This document shows positions 35,367 through 49,000 of a DNA stretch of 64,000 nt, in pieces; position 1 is the stretch's first letter; every line of letters begins with the position of its first letter. Source of the stretch: JAWPMT01 sp965601475 (lineage in GTDB: Bacteria > Bacteroidota > Bacteroidia > Cytophagales > Cyclobacteriaceae); assembly GCA_965601475.1 (NCBI GenBank), contig OZ271832.1:5022001-5086000 (forward strand), written 5' to 3'. Made by a program: the position numbers and the translations under genes. A model generated the notes under the pieces. The model was given only the letters and a program-made list of their open reading frames with translations, was not told the origin of the DNA and searched no databases.

Positions 35367-37253
35367 ATGCGTAGTGATAAAATCGGCATTTCATGCAATC
35401 CTGCAATCGCAATCCTTTTTGTTCTTTTTCATTTCCAGTTTGGAGTGGTATACCATGGGAGTTTTGACTTCTACACAACCTCAGAAAGACCGATCGATCA
35501 CGAAATACTGATTCTTGCTGACTACGGTTATTCCTATATCGAATCCGGTGAAGACAGCCGTTCAGACGCAGTGGCAGCAAGTATTATTTTTTTTCTGGTA
35601 CTTGTGATTGTTTTTGTGCTCTACTATCAGCTTCAACAGCGAAAACAGTTACTATCAGAAATAGAACGACAAGCCGTTAAACTCCGGGAGCTCGACCAGG
35701 CCAAATCTCGCTTCTTTGCTAATATTTCTCATGATCTGAGATCGCCGCTTACCCTGATGGTTGGTGCTCTGAATCAAATATTCGAACGTGAAAGTACCTG
35801 GATGGACGGCGAGTCGAGGAGTCTGCTGGAGGTCGGATTGAAGAATGGTCAGCGGCTCATGAATTTGGCAGATGAGATCATGGAACTGACAAGGTTGGAG
35901 GAAGGTAAGATCAGATTGGCGCTGGAACCTGTTAGGATAGTACCCTACATGCGTTTGTTGACCAAAATGTTTCGTAGCGCTGCGGATATCAAAGATATCG
36001 AGTTGTTGTTCGTCAATAGGGTTGATGAACAGACCATCGTGCTCGTGGACCCGAAGCACTTTGAGAAGATCATCTACAATCTGATCTCAAACGCATTGAA
36101 GTTTACGCCACGCAAAGGCAAAATTGATGTAGTACTCTCCGCAGAAGCCCAATCAGTAATGCTGGACATTAATGATAATGGACCGGGTATTAGTGAAGAG
36201 AGTTTAGACCACATATTTGATCGATTCTATCAGTCCGGAGCTGCTGAAAATGCTGCCCAGATCGGCGTGGGTATCGGACTTGCATTGGTCAAGGAACTTG
36301 TCGAACTACACAACGGGAAAGTGGACGTCGAGAGTTCGGTAGAGGGGAGTAGCTTCCGGGTCCACTTGCCCTGCCATGAGTCCGCTATTCAGGAGGCTAT
36401 CATTCCCACCGAGTCTTGGGATGTAATCTCAAGAAATTCCCTTTGGGAAGACCTCAATGACGAAAAGGAGATGGTTCACATGGGGATGATAGATGATGTT
36501 GGAACTGACCTAAAGCGTATTCTGATAGTTGAGGATCACAGGGAACTAAGGTACTATATCAAAGGATTGTTGGACTCCGATTATCAGGTGTTTCTCGCCG
36601 CTGATGGAAGGCAGGCCATGGAGATCCTCCGAGGGCATCGCATTGACCTGCTACTTACAGATCTTATGATGCCTAATATGAATGGTTTTGAATTGATTGA
36701 TCAATTGAAAAAAGACAAGACCATGAGAAGTATTCCAGTGCTTGTAATCAGTGCGAGAACGGACCATTCCGAAAAGCTCGACTTAATGGCACACGGAATT
36801 GATGTCATTCATAAACCTTTCGATAAGAAAGAACTGAAGCTAAGGGTCTCCAATATGATCAACAGTACATGGTCTACTCCATCCGGGCCCCAAAAGATAC
36901 AGGAGCTGGATGAGGAGGAATTTGAGAAAGACATCATCCTGAAGATCGAAGCGGCCATTATCAAGAATATCGCTGACCCCACCCTTACTGTTGCAGACCT
37001 GGCCAACGAAGTAGTTACCAGTGAACGCAATCTTTATCGATTGACACGTAAGCTCACGGGATATACACCCCACGAATTGATCAAGGAGTCAAGGCTGCAG
37101 TACATAAGGCAGTACCTTTTAAATCACAAGGTTCATTCTGCCTCAAAACTCGTGCGTCTTGTAGGTATGAATAATGCCAGTTATTTCAACAGACTTTACA
37201 AAAAGCGTTTCGGAGAGTCCATTTTTGACCAAATCGATAAGGAATCCTCTTAG
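35367..37253 (+). CDS. Hybrid histidine kinase / receiver / AraC-type regulator
   Basis: About 628 residues from ATG 35367; the frame is open from 35169, but the extra N-terminus looks non-coding. Two hydrophobic segments (about 10-25 and 70-88) enclose a periplasmic stretch of only about 45 residues. HisKA has FFANISHDLRSPL (His122), HATPase_c has NLISNALKF (Asn238, Asn242) and DNGPGIS, the receiver has DLMMP (Asp432) and HKPF (Lys483), and an AraC HTH ends the protein. All catalytic motifs are present, unlike in its neighbour at 32468. It lies upstream of a T9SS-exported protein and the giant protease and may regulate them. Confidence 0.88.
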   Translation: MRSDKIGISCNPAIAILFVLFHFQFGVVYHGSFDFYTTSERPIDHEILILADYGYSYIESGEDSRSDAVAASIIFFLVLVIVFVLYYQLQQRKQLLSEIERQAVKLRELDQAKSRFFANISHDLRSPLTLMVGALNQIFERESTWMDGESRSLLEVGLKNGQRLMNLADEIMELTRLEEGKIRLALEPVRIVPYMRLLTKMFRSAADIKDIELLFVNRVDEQTIVLVDPKHFEKIIYNLISNALKFTPRKGKIDVVLSAEAQSVMLDINDNGPGISEESLDHIFDRFYQSGAAENAAQIGVGIGLALVKELVELHNGKVDVESSVEGSSFRVHLPCHESAIQEAIIPTESWDVISRNSLWEDLNDEKEMVHMGMIDDVGTDLKRILIVEDHRELRYYIKGLLDSDYQVFLAADGRQAMEILRGHRIDLLLTDLMMPNMNGFELIDQLKKDKTMRSIPVLVISARTDHSEKLDLMAHGIDVIHKPFDKKELKLRVSNMINSTWSTPSGPQKIQELDEEEFEKDIILKIEAAIIKNIADPTLTVADLANEVVTSERNLYRLTRKLTGYTPHELIKESRLQYIRQYLLNHKVHSASKLVRLVGMNNASYFNRLYKKRFGESIFDQIDKESS

Positions 37254-37371
37254 AAAATTCATCAAGATCGATTTTTGGCAGGATCGTAAGTGGTTTTGTC
37301 CGATATGTACGTGGAGAAGCACTCAATTTCGTCTTGAAATGCGATTAACTCGTTTTTTGTTTATTAGGTTG

Positions 37372-37404
37372 AACCTCAGCGCTTTCTGCTGAGGTTCTTT
37401 TTTT
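37372..37404 (+). terminator. Strong Rho-independent terminator
   Basis: A 9-bp stem AACCTCAGC / GCTGAGGTT, a 7-nt loop, then C and seven T, 119 bp after the hybrid kinase gene. Confidence 0.9.
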
Positions 37405-37591
37405 GCCCTGCCTAATAGACCAACCGTATTCAAATCCCACATTCCTCATTGGATTTCTTAACATAGAGTTAATCATTGAGCATGTGTTACCGGCCTTAAA
37501 AATATTGTCAGTCCAGTGAATGAGATTGTCTGATATGTGATTCATCGTGGCGTGAACTTTCAGACATAAACAAGGAAACAGAGCATTTACT

Positions 37592-39766
37592 ATGGACAGT
37601 TTGAGGGTTCTAATCTCAGTATTTCTCCTTTCGAGTTTTGTAGCTTCTCAAGGGCAGTATTGCGACAAGCGTATTGGAGATACCAGGGCACCATTTATTT
37701 TGCGTGTATCACTGAATACAATAAGCAACAGTAGCAATGCGGGCTCCGACTATACGGACTTCACCCACCTGTCTACAGTACTTCATCGCGATTCAACCTA
37801 TACACTAACCATTGATGGCGTAAGCGGACAGCATCTGGGTGTCTACATCGATTGGAATCAGGATTTTGATTTCGATGATGTCGGAGAAAGTTTTGATCCT
37901 GCATCAACAGCACCGGTCCCGATTACTGTGCCTTCAGATGCGGCGCTCGGAATAACGAGAATGAGGATCATCACCTCATTCAACGGGGCCCCGACAGATT
38001 TGACGCTGGATCCCTGTGGCACACATACAGGTGCCTTTGATTTCGGAGAAGTGGAGGATTATTCACTGGAGATTGTGACGTCATACTTCTCAAGGGCGAA
38101 TGGATCTTGGGAATCGGGCACAGTCTGGTCCAATGACGGTCACACCGCAGGCGCTTGCAATTGCATACCTGCCGCAAATGGTACAGTGTTCATTGGTGGT
38201 GGAGATGAAGTAACGCTTAATACGAATGTTGACATTTCAGATTTGGTAGTGGAAGGAACAGGGAGCTTGATATTTGGTGGTAGCAACCTCACGCTGGAGG
38301 TTGATACCGCTACCGTGCAAGCTGGAGGTGCCATAGATGCGAATGGTCGTATCGGAACGAGCATAAACGTCGCCGATCTTACCGTAGAAGCGGGGAGTAC
38401 GATCACCATTTCAATACTAGACGTGGCCAATGCGACCATAAGGAATAGTGGTTCAGTCGTTGTCGGGCAATTTGACAATATCTCGGGGGGTAGCACCTTG
38501 GTAAACCATGCAACCGGGCTGCTCGAAGTGACAGGTAGCGTAGGGGCAGTTGGTGATATTGCTGGTTTTTGGGATTTGAGTGCTGACGGAAATCGCATTG
38601 TCCATGCTTCCTCGGAGGCAGGTGTCTTTCCTTTGAGTTATTCGGATCTTGAAATTGCATCCGATGCTTCCGTGGCATTGATAGGGGAGACTACTGTTCG
38701 AGGCGAACTGACATTGTCGGAGTTTCTCCAACTAGATGGTCACGATCTGATCTTGGCGCAGACGGCCACAATGGATGCCGGCAGCCATTGGGTAGTCACC
38801 AATGGCACAGGGTCTTTGGTTCGATTGGAATTAGGAACCACATCCAAGACCTTCGCCGTAGGATCGGACGAGATTACTCATCAACCTGTCGTGATCACCA
38901 ATTTTGGGACTGTGGATGATTTTTCGGTGCGCGTAACTGATCATGTGCTTTCACAAGGTGAGGCGGGAAATCAGGCGAGCAGTGGTATTGTAGATCGCAC
39001 CTGGATGATCAGCGAATCAGTGCCTGGCGGCTCCAATGTACAAATAACCTTTCAATGGAATGGAAATAATGAACTTACGGGATTCAATCGCAATAATGCT
39101 ACAGCAATACATTTTGATGGTTCCTGGATCGACGTAGGATCAGGGAGCGCTGTGAATCTCGCCGGCAACAACTATAGCCTTACAGCGACAGGAGTCAACT
39201 CTTTTTCACCATTTGCTATTGAATCAGCTGGCTCCGCCCTTCCCATCATCTTAGATTACTTCAAAGCCAAGTATGATGAGGGTGGAAAGGTGGTATTGAA
39301 GTGGAAATCCACCAAAGAAATTGACAATGATTTTTACTCTGTAGAGCGATCATTCGATGGTATGCAATGGCAACTACTGGCGACGATAGACGGAGCCGGC
39401 AATTCAGATACTCCCATACCATATAGCTACTTAGACATTGCTCCCCACTTGGGTACCAACTACTATCGGTTGAAGCAAACTGACTATGATGGCGGCTATG
39501 AATATTTCAAACCTGTAGTAGTCCATGTTGCGGATGCGCGATGGGTACTTGTGTACCCTAATCCTGCGAGAAACCTCCTGCGCGTGAATAGAACTACTAG
39601 TGGTGATTTTCAGATCTTCGCGATGGACGGGCGCAATGTGTCATCTCTGGTGCCGTGGGAAGCGAGTGGTCAATCACTGTTGCTTGATATATCCGGATTG
39701 ATCCCTGGCCATTATTACATCCGAATTGGATACCTGACGAAACGGTTTCGAAGAGCCAGGGACTGA
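37592..39766 (+). CDS. GEVED-domain protein with type IX secretion tail
   Basis: The 724-residue product has a signal peptide (MDSLRVLISVFLLSSFVASQ). A GEVED domain at about 45-165 carries VYIDWNQDFDFDD and the name-giving GEVEDYSLEI. A long beta-helix-like region of short G/T/N-rich repeats follows (about 170-540). A C-terminal part with WKSTKEIDNDFYSVERSFDG and YYRLKQTDYDGG is usual before Por tails. The sorting domain starts at YPNPARNLLRV, about residue 655, although the usual final Gly/Lys strand is short. It is exported to the cell surface or medium by the type IX system. Substrate or partner is unknown. Confidence 0.85.
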   Translation: MDSLRVLISVFLLSSFVASQGQYCDKRIGDTRAPFILRVSLNTISNSSNAGSDYTDFTHLSTVLHRDSTYTLTIDGVSGQHLGVYIDWNQDFDFDDVGESFDPASTAPVPITVPSDAALGITRMRIITSFNGAPTDLTLDPCGTHTGAFDFGEVEDYSLEIVTSYFSRANGSWESGTVWSNDGHTAGACNCIPAANGTVFIGGGDEVTLNTNVDISDLVVEGTGSLIFGGSNLTLEVDTATVQAGGAIDANGRIGTSINVADLTVEAGSTITISILDVANATIRNSGSVVVGQFDNISGGSTLVNHATGLLEVTGSVGAVGDIAGFWDLSADGNRIVHASSEAGVFPLSYSDLEIASDASVALIGETTVRGELTLSEFLQLDGHDLILAQTATMDAGSHWVVTNGTGSLVRLELGTTSKTFAVGSDEITHQPVVITNFGTVDDFSVRVTDHVLSQGEAGNQASSGIVDRTWMISESVPGGSNVQITFQWNGNNELTGFNRNNATAIHFDGSWIDVGSGSAVNLAGNNYSLTATGVNSFSPFAIESAGSALPIILDYFKAKYDEGGKVVLKWKSTKEIDNDFYSVERSFDGMQWQLLATIDGAGNSDTPIPYSYLDIAPHLGTNYYRLKQTDYDGGYEYFKPVVVHVADARWVLVYPNPARNLLRVNRTTSGDFQIFAMDGRNVSSLVPWEASGQSLLLDISGLIPGHYYIRIGYLTKRFRRARD

Positions 39767-40059
39767 GTGACCAGTGTGTGGTATCAAGACCTTTGGTAGG
39801 CATTATGCCGAGTATTTGAATCAATAATACCAATATGTACAATTTTTATGCAAATTGGGAAAGCATTTGTCAATTAGTCCTAACCCCCAAATTCCTTCTT
39901 CAGCGAGAAAATAGCGGTGAATGTATGCGAAATATTAGTAATTGATATACAATTTTGTATTAACGTATTCCGTTTAGTATATCGACAGAACGACGAAATT
40001 TCTGGGGTCCTATCGGGTATGTCCAATTTTTTCTTTCCAAGGTTTGCAAACTTAGGGCA

Positions 40060-43000
40060 ATGACAACACAAGCAGGGAAAAAGGAGGTTGGCCTGGTTTT
40101 TTTTCGGGCATGGTTTAGAGTAGTATTTCTGGTCATTATATCGTTGGGTACATGGGTTAGCTCTGCTCAGTCCAATGCAATCAAAGTAAAGTTTGATCCT
40201 GATTTTGCTGCACAGCTGGAGACTTCGGTGAAGCGCCAGAGTGTGGACGGGCTAGTGAAGTTTGGAATCAGACCTTTGGATTCTCTCAATGAGGTGTTCA
40301 AGGTCATGCAAATGGAACGCCTTTTTCCTTACAATGAGAAATTTGATAAACGCCATCGGAAGCATGGTCTACAATTGTGGTATAAGCTAACAACATCGGA
40401 CCCGCAATTATCCGCCCGGCAGTGTGCCAGGATCTATGAGGATTGTGGCTTTGTGCTGAAGGCAGAGATTTTCTTAGAGAAGAAACACAACGATGGGTTT
40501 ACACACCTGTCTCGGAACATATTCACAGCAACTGGAGAAGACATAGGTCCTGCTCGAGTTTCCAGTTTTGATGACCCTCAATTACCTAATCAGTGGCACT
40601 ACGACAATACCGGACAAACGGGCGGGTCGCCTGGGGCCGATACCGATCTATTGAGTGCCTGGGACATTCAAACAGGCGATCCCAATGTGGTTGTAGCAGT
40701 AATAGATGGTGGCATTGACGTTTCACATGAAGACTTGTCTGATGCCATGTGGGTGAATACTGCAGAACAATTAGGTACTACAGGCGTGGATGATGACGGC
40801 AATGGCTATGTCGACGACGTTTATGGCTACAGCTTTGGGGACAACAGTGGTACTATTCCCGCCGATGATCATGGAACACACGTTGGAGGTACCGTTGGGG
40901 CAGTCAATAACAACGGCACGGGAGTTTCTGGAGTTGCTGGTGGAGATGGGTCAGGAAATGGTGTTCGGCTTATGTCCTGTGCCGCCTTCGGAGCATTCGG
41001 TACAGGAGGCTTCGATGCAGCATTTGTGTATGCTGCGGACAATGGGGCTGTAATTGCTCAAAACAGCTGGGGGTATACATCTCCCGGAGCTTATGAACAG
41101 TCGGTTCTTGATGCCATTGGCTACTTTATTGCCAATGCAGGCTTTGACGAATTTGGAAATCCTGTTGGTCCAATGCAAGGTGGACTGGTTGTTTTTGCTG
41201 CAGGAAATAGCAACAGTTCCGCCGATTATTATCCTGGATATTATGAGTCGGTCCTGGCGGTAGCATCAACCGATCACCGAGATATACGATCTTCCTTTTC
41301 CAACTACGGTGGCTGGGTTGACATTGCGGCACCGGGTTCTAGTGTTCTTAGTTCATTCCCTGGAAATACCTATGGAAGCATTTCCGGTACGTCCATGGCC
41401 TGCCCACACGTGTCGGGTGCCGCTGCTTTGATTGTTTCTGAATTTGGCGGTATGGGTCTCACCCCGGCCGAAGTTTGGGGCCGGTTGGTTGGTACTACAG
41501 ATGATATCGATCCTTTGAACCCAGGTTTCGAGGGAGATCTTGGTTCAGGCCGTCTCAATGCCTTCAATGCGCTTCAGACAGACAGTGGAATTCCTCCCAG
41601 TGATATCATAGATCTTACTGCCACATCGATTACGGGTTTTTCGGTTGACCTTAGCTGGACGGCACCGGGGGCAAATGCCGATTCCGGCGTAGCAAGCAGA
41701 TATGACCTGAGGTACGCAAGGTTTCCCATTGATTTGGCGAATTTCGCCACGGCCGCGCAAGTCACCAGCGTGCCTAGTCCAGGAACGGCAGGTACCACAC
41801 AATCAGCTACGGTTGTGGGACTTGATCCCCTTACGACTTACTACTTTGCCATGAAGACCATCAATTTCTTTGGCAATACCTCGGGGTTGTCCAATACGCT
41901 CAGTGTCACAACACTGGACATACCTGAAATCGGCATAGACCCTGATTCGCTCCTGGCAGTGCTCGACCAGGGATCCGATACCACCTTGGTCATTACCATT
42001 TCTAATGATGGCAATGAAGTGCTGGAATTTGATTTTCCTGATTTTAGCTCATCCCCAGACCTCAACGACAACAAGACCAGCTTCATCGATTTTAGCTATG
42101 GGTCTTTCAGTAAGGATGAGGAGGATACCAGGCATGGACATCCCGTTTTGCAGGGAAGAGGAGAGGATGGGGGCTTCGGATATTCCTGGATAGATAGCAA
42201 TCATCCGGGAGGACCGGCTTTTTCGTGGATGGATATCTCAAGTACTGGAACTCCGGTCTACCTGTCTGATGACGACAGAGAGCTAGTGAAATTGGGTTTT
42301 GATTTCCCCTTCTATGATGAGACCAAGTCTTCTGTATACATTTCATCAAATGGTTTCCTGTCGTTTGGCTCCGCTGGTGCCATAAATTACGTCAACCAGC
42401 AGATCCCAACGACGTCTGCACCCAATGACATCATTGCCCCATTTTGGGATGATCTGTATCCATCTTCGGGACAAGTGCATTACCTGAAGGAAGAAGACAA
42501 GTTTACCGTTCAATTCACAGGTGTAGGTTTCTATGGAAATTCCTCCGTTGACAATACCTTCCAGGTAGTGCTTCGAGAAGATGGTGTGATTGAGTTTTTC
42601 TATCTGGATATGACCGACAGAGCTTCGGCGACAGTTGGAATTGAAAGTTTTGATGGTACCGAAGGCATGCAAGTGGCCTTCAACACTGCTTACATAGCGG
42701 ATTCTCTAGCCATAAGAATCTCATCCTTACCGGATTTTATCTCGCAAATATTACCATCCAGCGGGTCAATCCCGGCAGGTGATAGCAAGGATGTTCTGGT
42801 CTCCTTTCAGGCTGACAGTATTGACGCTGGTAATTATGAACGTACGATAACACTTTCCAGTAATGATCCAACGAATCCTTCCATTACGATACCGGTCATA
42901 CTGCATGTGAATGGTGTACCGAATATCGCAGTCTCTGATACACTTCTGGACTTTGGTGACAACTTTTTGAGCTCACGAGATTCCTTGGAACTACGACTTT

Positions 43001-46000
43001 CGAATGTTGGGTCCGAAACATTGATCATCAGCGATATCGCAGGTACGGATCTCCCATTCTCAATTGAATCGCTCGCTTACCCCATTACATTCCTGCCCAA
43101 AGAATCAAGGTCTATTCAAATCTATTTCCAGTCCGATGCGCCTGGAGCCTTCACTGATAGTTTGCGGATTGTTTCGAACGACAGACAGGATTCTGTTCGG
43201 ATTATTGCGCTCACAGGTAATTCACTGGAGCCCCCGACCATGGAATTGTCTCCTACTTCGATTGCCGAGGACCTGCTGACTGGCGATTCGGTGACGGCAT
43301 TTGTTACCATTGCCAACACAACCACAGCGGGAGCTAGTGACTTGACTTTCCACGTCGGTGTAGAGGCTGTGACAACCACTGCAAACAGGAGCGCACAAAG
43401 TACTTCCCAGGTTTACAATAAACTTCGGGAGCTACCTAAAGGAAAAAAGTTTGTCAAGAACCGTCTCCTTATCAAGCTGAAGAACAGCGTTTCAAGGTCC
43501 GTCGTGTTGGATTTAAAGACACGATTCAATGCCCGGACCTTGCATCGCTACAGGTATACCGATACGGAGCTATGGTCCATCTCTGATATGACGGTTGAAG
43601 AGGCCATTCAGTCGGTTTATGAAGATGATAATGTACTATATGCCGAGCCGGATTATGAGGTTCAGGCCATTGATATTCCCGATGACCCTTCCTTTAGTAG
43701 CCTCTGGGGCATGCACAATACAGGACAGACGGGTGGAACCGCTGATGCTGATATCGACGCGATGGAGGCTTGGGACCTTTCCACCGACAGCAGAAACATT
43801 GTAGTAGGTATCATCGACACAGGTATTGACTATAATCATGAGGACCTGAGCAACAATATATGGGTCAACGATGATGAGATACCCGACAATGGTCTTGATG
43901 ATGATGGAAACGGATATGTCGACGATGTATATGGTTGGGATTTCGTCTACGACGATAACGACCCGATGGACGGGCATAACCATGGCACGCACGTTGCGGG
44001 TACGGTAGGTGCCGAAGGAGATAATGGGATCGGAGTGGCCGGTGTGACCTGGAACGTCCAACTCATGGCGTTAAAATTTCTGAATGATGGTGGGTCAGGT
44101 AGCACTTCTGATGCCATTGAAGCCATAGAATATGCCATTGCCAATGGTGCCAATCTTACCAACAACAGTTGGGGCGGTGGAGGACGTAGCAGGGCCTTAA
44201 GAGATGTTATTCTTGCTGCGCATGAAGCTAATCAACTTTTTGTGGCTGCTGCAGGAAACAGTGGGGACGATAATGATTTCAGTCCCCATTACCCTTCCAG
44301 CTACAATGTGAGAAATATTATTTCAGTTGCCGCAACGGACCACAATGACCAATTGGCCGACTTTTCCAACTATGGAGCGACAACAGTAGACCTGGCGGCT
44401 CCGGGGGTTTCCGTGCTGAGTTCCGTTCCGGGAAATGGTTATTCAAGTTTCAATGGTACCTCCATGGCTTCGCCGCATGTTGCAGGTGCGATTGCTTTGG
44501 CCTGGGGACAGTCCCCGTATCTGAGCAACATGGAAATCAAGGAACTGCTTTTTGAAACAGTCGACCCCATTGCTGCAGTAGCAAGTAATACGGTAACAGG
44601 TGGCCGTCTCAATGTCCACGAGCTCGTCAGAAATACGCAGGGTTGGGTTAGATTAGAAACGACTTCGGGTGTAGTCCCTCCGGATTCTGCTTACCAGGTA
44701 GATGTTCTGCTGAATGCTGACGGCTTGATTGGTGATACATATGAGGTCAATCTGGTCATTACCAGCAACGATCCCTTCGCTTCCCACGAAGTGGTCCCTG
44801 TGCAATTGAGGGTGACAGATGCACCAGACGTAGAACTGGGTGCTGACTCGATAAATTTTGGGGTACAATTCACAGGTACCTTGGCAACTCGTACGCTGAG
44901 TGTGGCTAATGATGGGACCGAGGATCTTGAAATTTTGAAATTCATTTTTTCCAATAGCGTGTTCTCGGTGGACACGGCGTCACTCACTTTGGAACCAGGG
45001 CAGGAATTTGAACTTCCTATTTCATTTAATCCTTTGGTGGCGGCTGCAGAAGAGGGTCTCATGACTATTGTTACCAACGATTTTGATAAAGACACCTTGT
45101 TCGTCCGCCTATACGGAGAAGGTGTGGCACCACCGGTCATTGCCGTGTCTCCCGATAGTCTTGGTGAAGCGTTGCATACCGGTGAGGTTGCGACAAAATT
45201 TCTCACGATCGATAACAGTGCTGGCGGAAGTGATTTGATTTGGGCCATTGAAACGAACCCCAGGGCAACAAAAACCTCGAACCTGTATAACGCCTACGAT
45301 AAGAAGAGCCGCACCACCGTCAATGCCGACGAGCACAACAGTGGAAAAGGAAGGGTTGGTCCAATACCGATGGACATTATCAACCAGCTCTCCGGTGAGA
45401 CCCGCATTTTGTCTTGGACGAGATTTACAGATCTTTCCAGAGAGTATCCCAACACCTTGAATGCTATTTCTCAATACTTCACCGATTACACCGTGACTAC
45501 CACCAGAACCAAGAATCCGGAGGTTTTGAGGGATCAACTGGCTGACGCTGATGTGTTTCTGATACCAGAACAAGAGGGTGGAAGCAACTCGCTATTTAGG
45601 TCGTTAGGTAAGAGTTGGGCTGAGGTGCTGAAAGTTTTTGTGCAGGGTGGGGGTATTCTACTGCAATGTGGCTCTTCTTCTAGTGCCCATCAAATACTCA
45701 ATAAAAGTGGTTTGCTTACAGTGAGCTATCATGGTTGGGCGCCTAAGGGGATGATGATGGTGGAAGACACAACCCATGCGTTAACCTCTGGCTTGAGTTC
45801 GTTGATACCGTCACAGTATTTCATGTACGTGCTGGACTTGGAAGATAGCGAAGCCACACAACTGGTCAGTCATGATGACCATACGGCGGTGGCAATCAAG
45901 GAAGTGGGTTTAGGAAGTGTAATTTATGTGGGTTACGATTTCTATGATTATGATGATAATGCGGCCATGATCATCTCCAATGCGGTCACCTATTTGGGTA

Positions 46001-49000
46001 ACCGTTTGGGTTGGTTAGTAGTGGATCAGACAACAGACACTCTTGCCGCAGGCAGCACTCAGGACATTGAGGTAAATTTGGATGCGGCCGGTCTCTTTGG
46101 AGGAGTGTACGAAGCTACATTGACGGTTTCCAGCAACGATCCCGTCAATTCTTCCGTGCAGGTTCCTGTCGCTTTGGAAGTTACTGCTGCTCCGGACATT
46201 ATCGTTTCCCAAGATTCCCTGGATTTCGGTATTCAGTTTGTCGGAGCTCAGGTGACCAAGACCCTTACTGTCAGTAATGAGGGCACTGATAGTCTGGGCG
46301 TTACGGACGTTGCAATAGATAACCTGGACTTCGAAGCCGATACCACGGCCTTTGGATTGAAGCCAGGTGAATCTTTGGAAGTCAAGCTTACCTACTCACC
46401 TGCGGCAGTGGAAGTAGATGATATTGAACTGTTCTTCGTGAGCAATGACCGGGACGAAGATTCACTGCTTGTTCGCCTGCTGGCTGAGGCAGTAGCTCCT
46501 CCCGTAATCGTGGTGACGCCCGATAGCATTGACGAGGCACTGTTCACTGGAGAAACATCCACCCAACTGTTCACCATTGATAACAGTGCTGGCGGAAGTG
46601 ATTTGATATGGACCATTGAAACGAACCCCAGGTCAACAACAACCTCGAACCTCTATAACGCCTACGATGGTGCGAAGAGCCGCACCACCGTTGATGCCGA
46701 CGAGCACAACAGCGGAAAAGGAAGGGTCAGTCCTATACCGATGGACATTATCAACCAGCTCTCCGGTGAGACCCGCATTTTGTCCTGGACGACCTACGCA
46801 GATTTTTCCAGGGAGTATCCCAACACCCTGAATGCGATTTCACAATACTTCACCGATTACACCGTGACGACCACAACCACGTCTGATCCAGATGTTTTGA
46901 AGGATCAACTGGCAGATGTTGATGTATTTCTGATACCTGAACAAGAAGGTGGAAGCGCCTCGATATTTAGGTCGCTGGGTAGCAGTTGGTCTGAGGTGCT
47001 GACAGATTTTGTGGAAGGTGGAGGTACGGTGCTGCAATGTGGTTCTTACTCCGGTGCCCATCAAATACTCAATAAAAGTGGCTTGCTCACATTGAGCTAT
47101 CAAGGCGGGGAATATGGTGGGATGATGATGGTTGAAGACACGAGCCATGCGGTAACTTCTGGCTTGGGTTCGCTTATACCCGTACAGAATGCTACCTACC
47201 TGCTGGTCTTGGAAGATAGCGAAGCCAAACAATTGGTCAGTTATGATGGCCACACTGCGGTGGCCTTCAAGGAACTAGGCTTGGGAAGTGTGATTTATAT
47301 AGGTTACGATTTCTATGATTATGATGATAACGCGGCGATAATCATCTCCAATGCGGTCACCTATGGAAATAGACCTTTTAATTGGCTTACAGTAGATCAG
47401 ACAGCCGATACGCTTGCTGCTGGGGGCACTCAGGGCATAGCGGTTGATTTTGATGCGTCCGGTCTCTTTGGAGGAGTGTATGAAGCGGTTTTGACTGTTT
47501 CCAGCAACGATCCAATCAATCCCATTGTCAAAGTTCCAGTTACCTTGGAAGTTACGGGTGTGCCTGATATTTCCTTTGACAAGACCAGGATTGATTTTCA
47601 GAATGAGTTAGTTGGTGGCTTGCTAGTGGACAGTGTACGTATAATCAATGAGGGTACTGATGTGCTGGTTATCAGTGATATTCAAACCAACAACACCGCC
47701 TATGTCGTGAATCAAACGACGATGGAAATTGCAGCTTTCGACGCTGAATTTTTGGTGATTTCCTATTCACCCAGTGAAAATAATGTAGATGGATTACTGA
47801 CGATATTTAGCAATGACGAGGACGAATCCTCGGTGACGGTTGAATTGAATGTTGATGATGTCGATCCGTCCATTACCTCACTTCCAGCTTCTACTTTTGA
47901 AGAGAACGGAACTGAAACGGCTTACTTACCCACGGCAGATGAAGAGGTGGTGTTTAGTCTGGGCGAAGGTGCGGATGAGGCCTTGTTTAGTACTAACAAT
48001 CTTGGGCACATAAGTTTTACAACTCCCCCTGATTATGAAGATCCACAGGACCTCAACATGGACAATGGATACGAAATTACGGTGATTGCTACAGACATAA
48101 TAGGCAACAGTAGCACTCTGGATGTGACCATTACCGTGTCGGATTTGGATGAAATCCCACCAACTATCACTTCTGCTGATGCTGCCACCTTGGTTGAAAA
48201 CACAGGAGGCGTCGTCTACAGTGCCTCCGCCGACGAGGCTGTAGTGTTCAGTTTAGGTAGTGCCAAGGATGAGGCGCTGTTTGAGCTATCGAATGGGACA
48301 GACATTGGTTTCCTTTCTGCACCCGACTTTGAGGATCCACGGGATGCGGATGGCGATAATCACTATGAGCTCGATATCATAGCCACGGACCTGGCGGGTA
48401 ATAGCAGTTCATTGGAGATTATCATTACTGTCCTCAATTTGGATGATGATGCACCTATCATTACATCTGAGAGTGAAGTCGAATTCGTCGAAAACGGAAC
48501 GGCAATTGCCTACCACGCAACAGCAGACGAACAGGTGACTTTTGCATTGGGCAACGACAAGGATGAAGCCCTATTTCAGTTCATATCTGATGATAAGATC
48601 AAGTTCATTGATGCTCCTGATTTTGAAAACCCATTGGATGCAGACGGTGACAATGCATATGAACTGGACATTTTCGCTACCGATGATGCTGGCAATGATA
48701 GCATGCTTGAGGTAATCATCATTGTGATGGATGAGGATGAGAAAGAACCTACGTTTACCTCGCCATCATTCGTGTCTTTCGACGAAAATGGTGTGGATAT
48801 GGCATACAAGATCAAGACCGACGAAGTTGCCAGCTTTGCTCTGGGTGCCGATAAAGACGAGCCACTTTTTTACCTGAGCAATGGCAATAAAATCTATTTC
48901 GTCACTGCCCCGGATTTTGAAGATCCGCAAGATTCGGATGGAGACAATGTTTACTTGCTCGACGTTTTTGCAGTGGATACAGCGGGCAATACCTCTGCCA

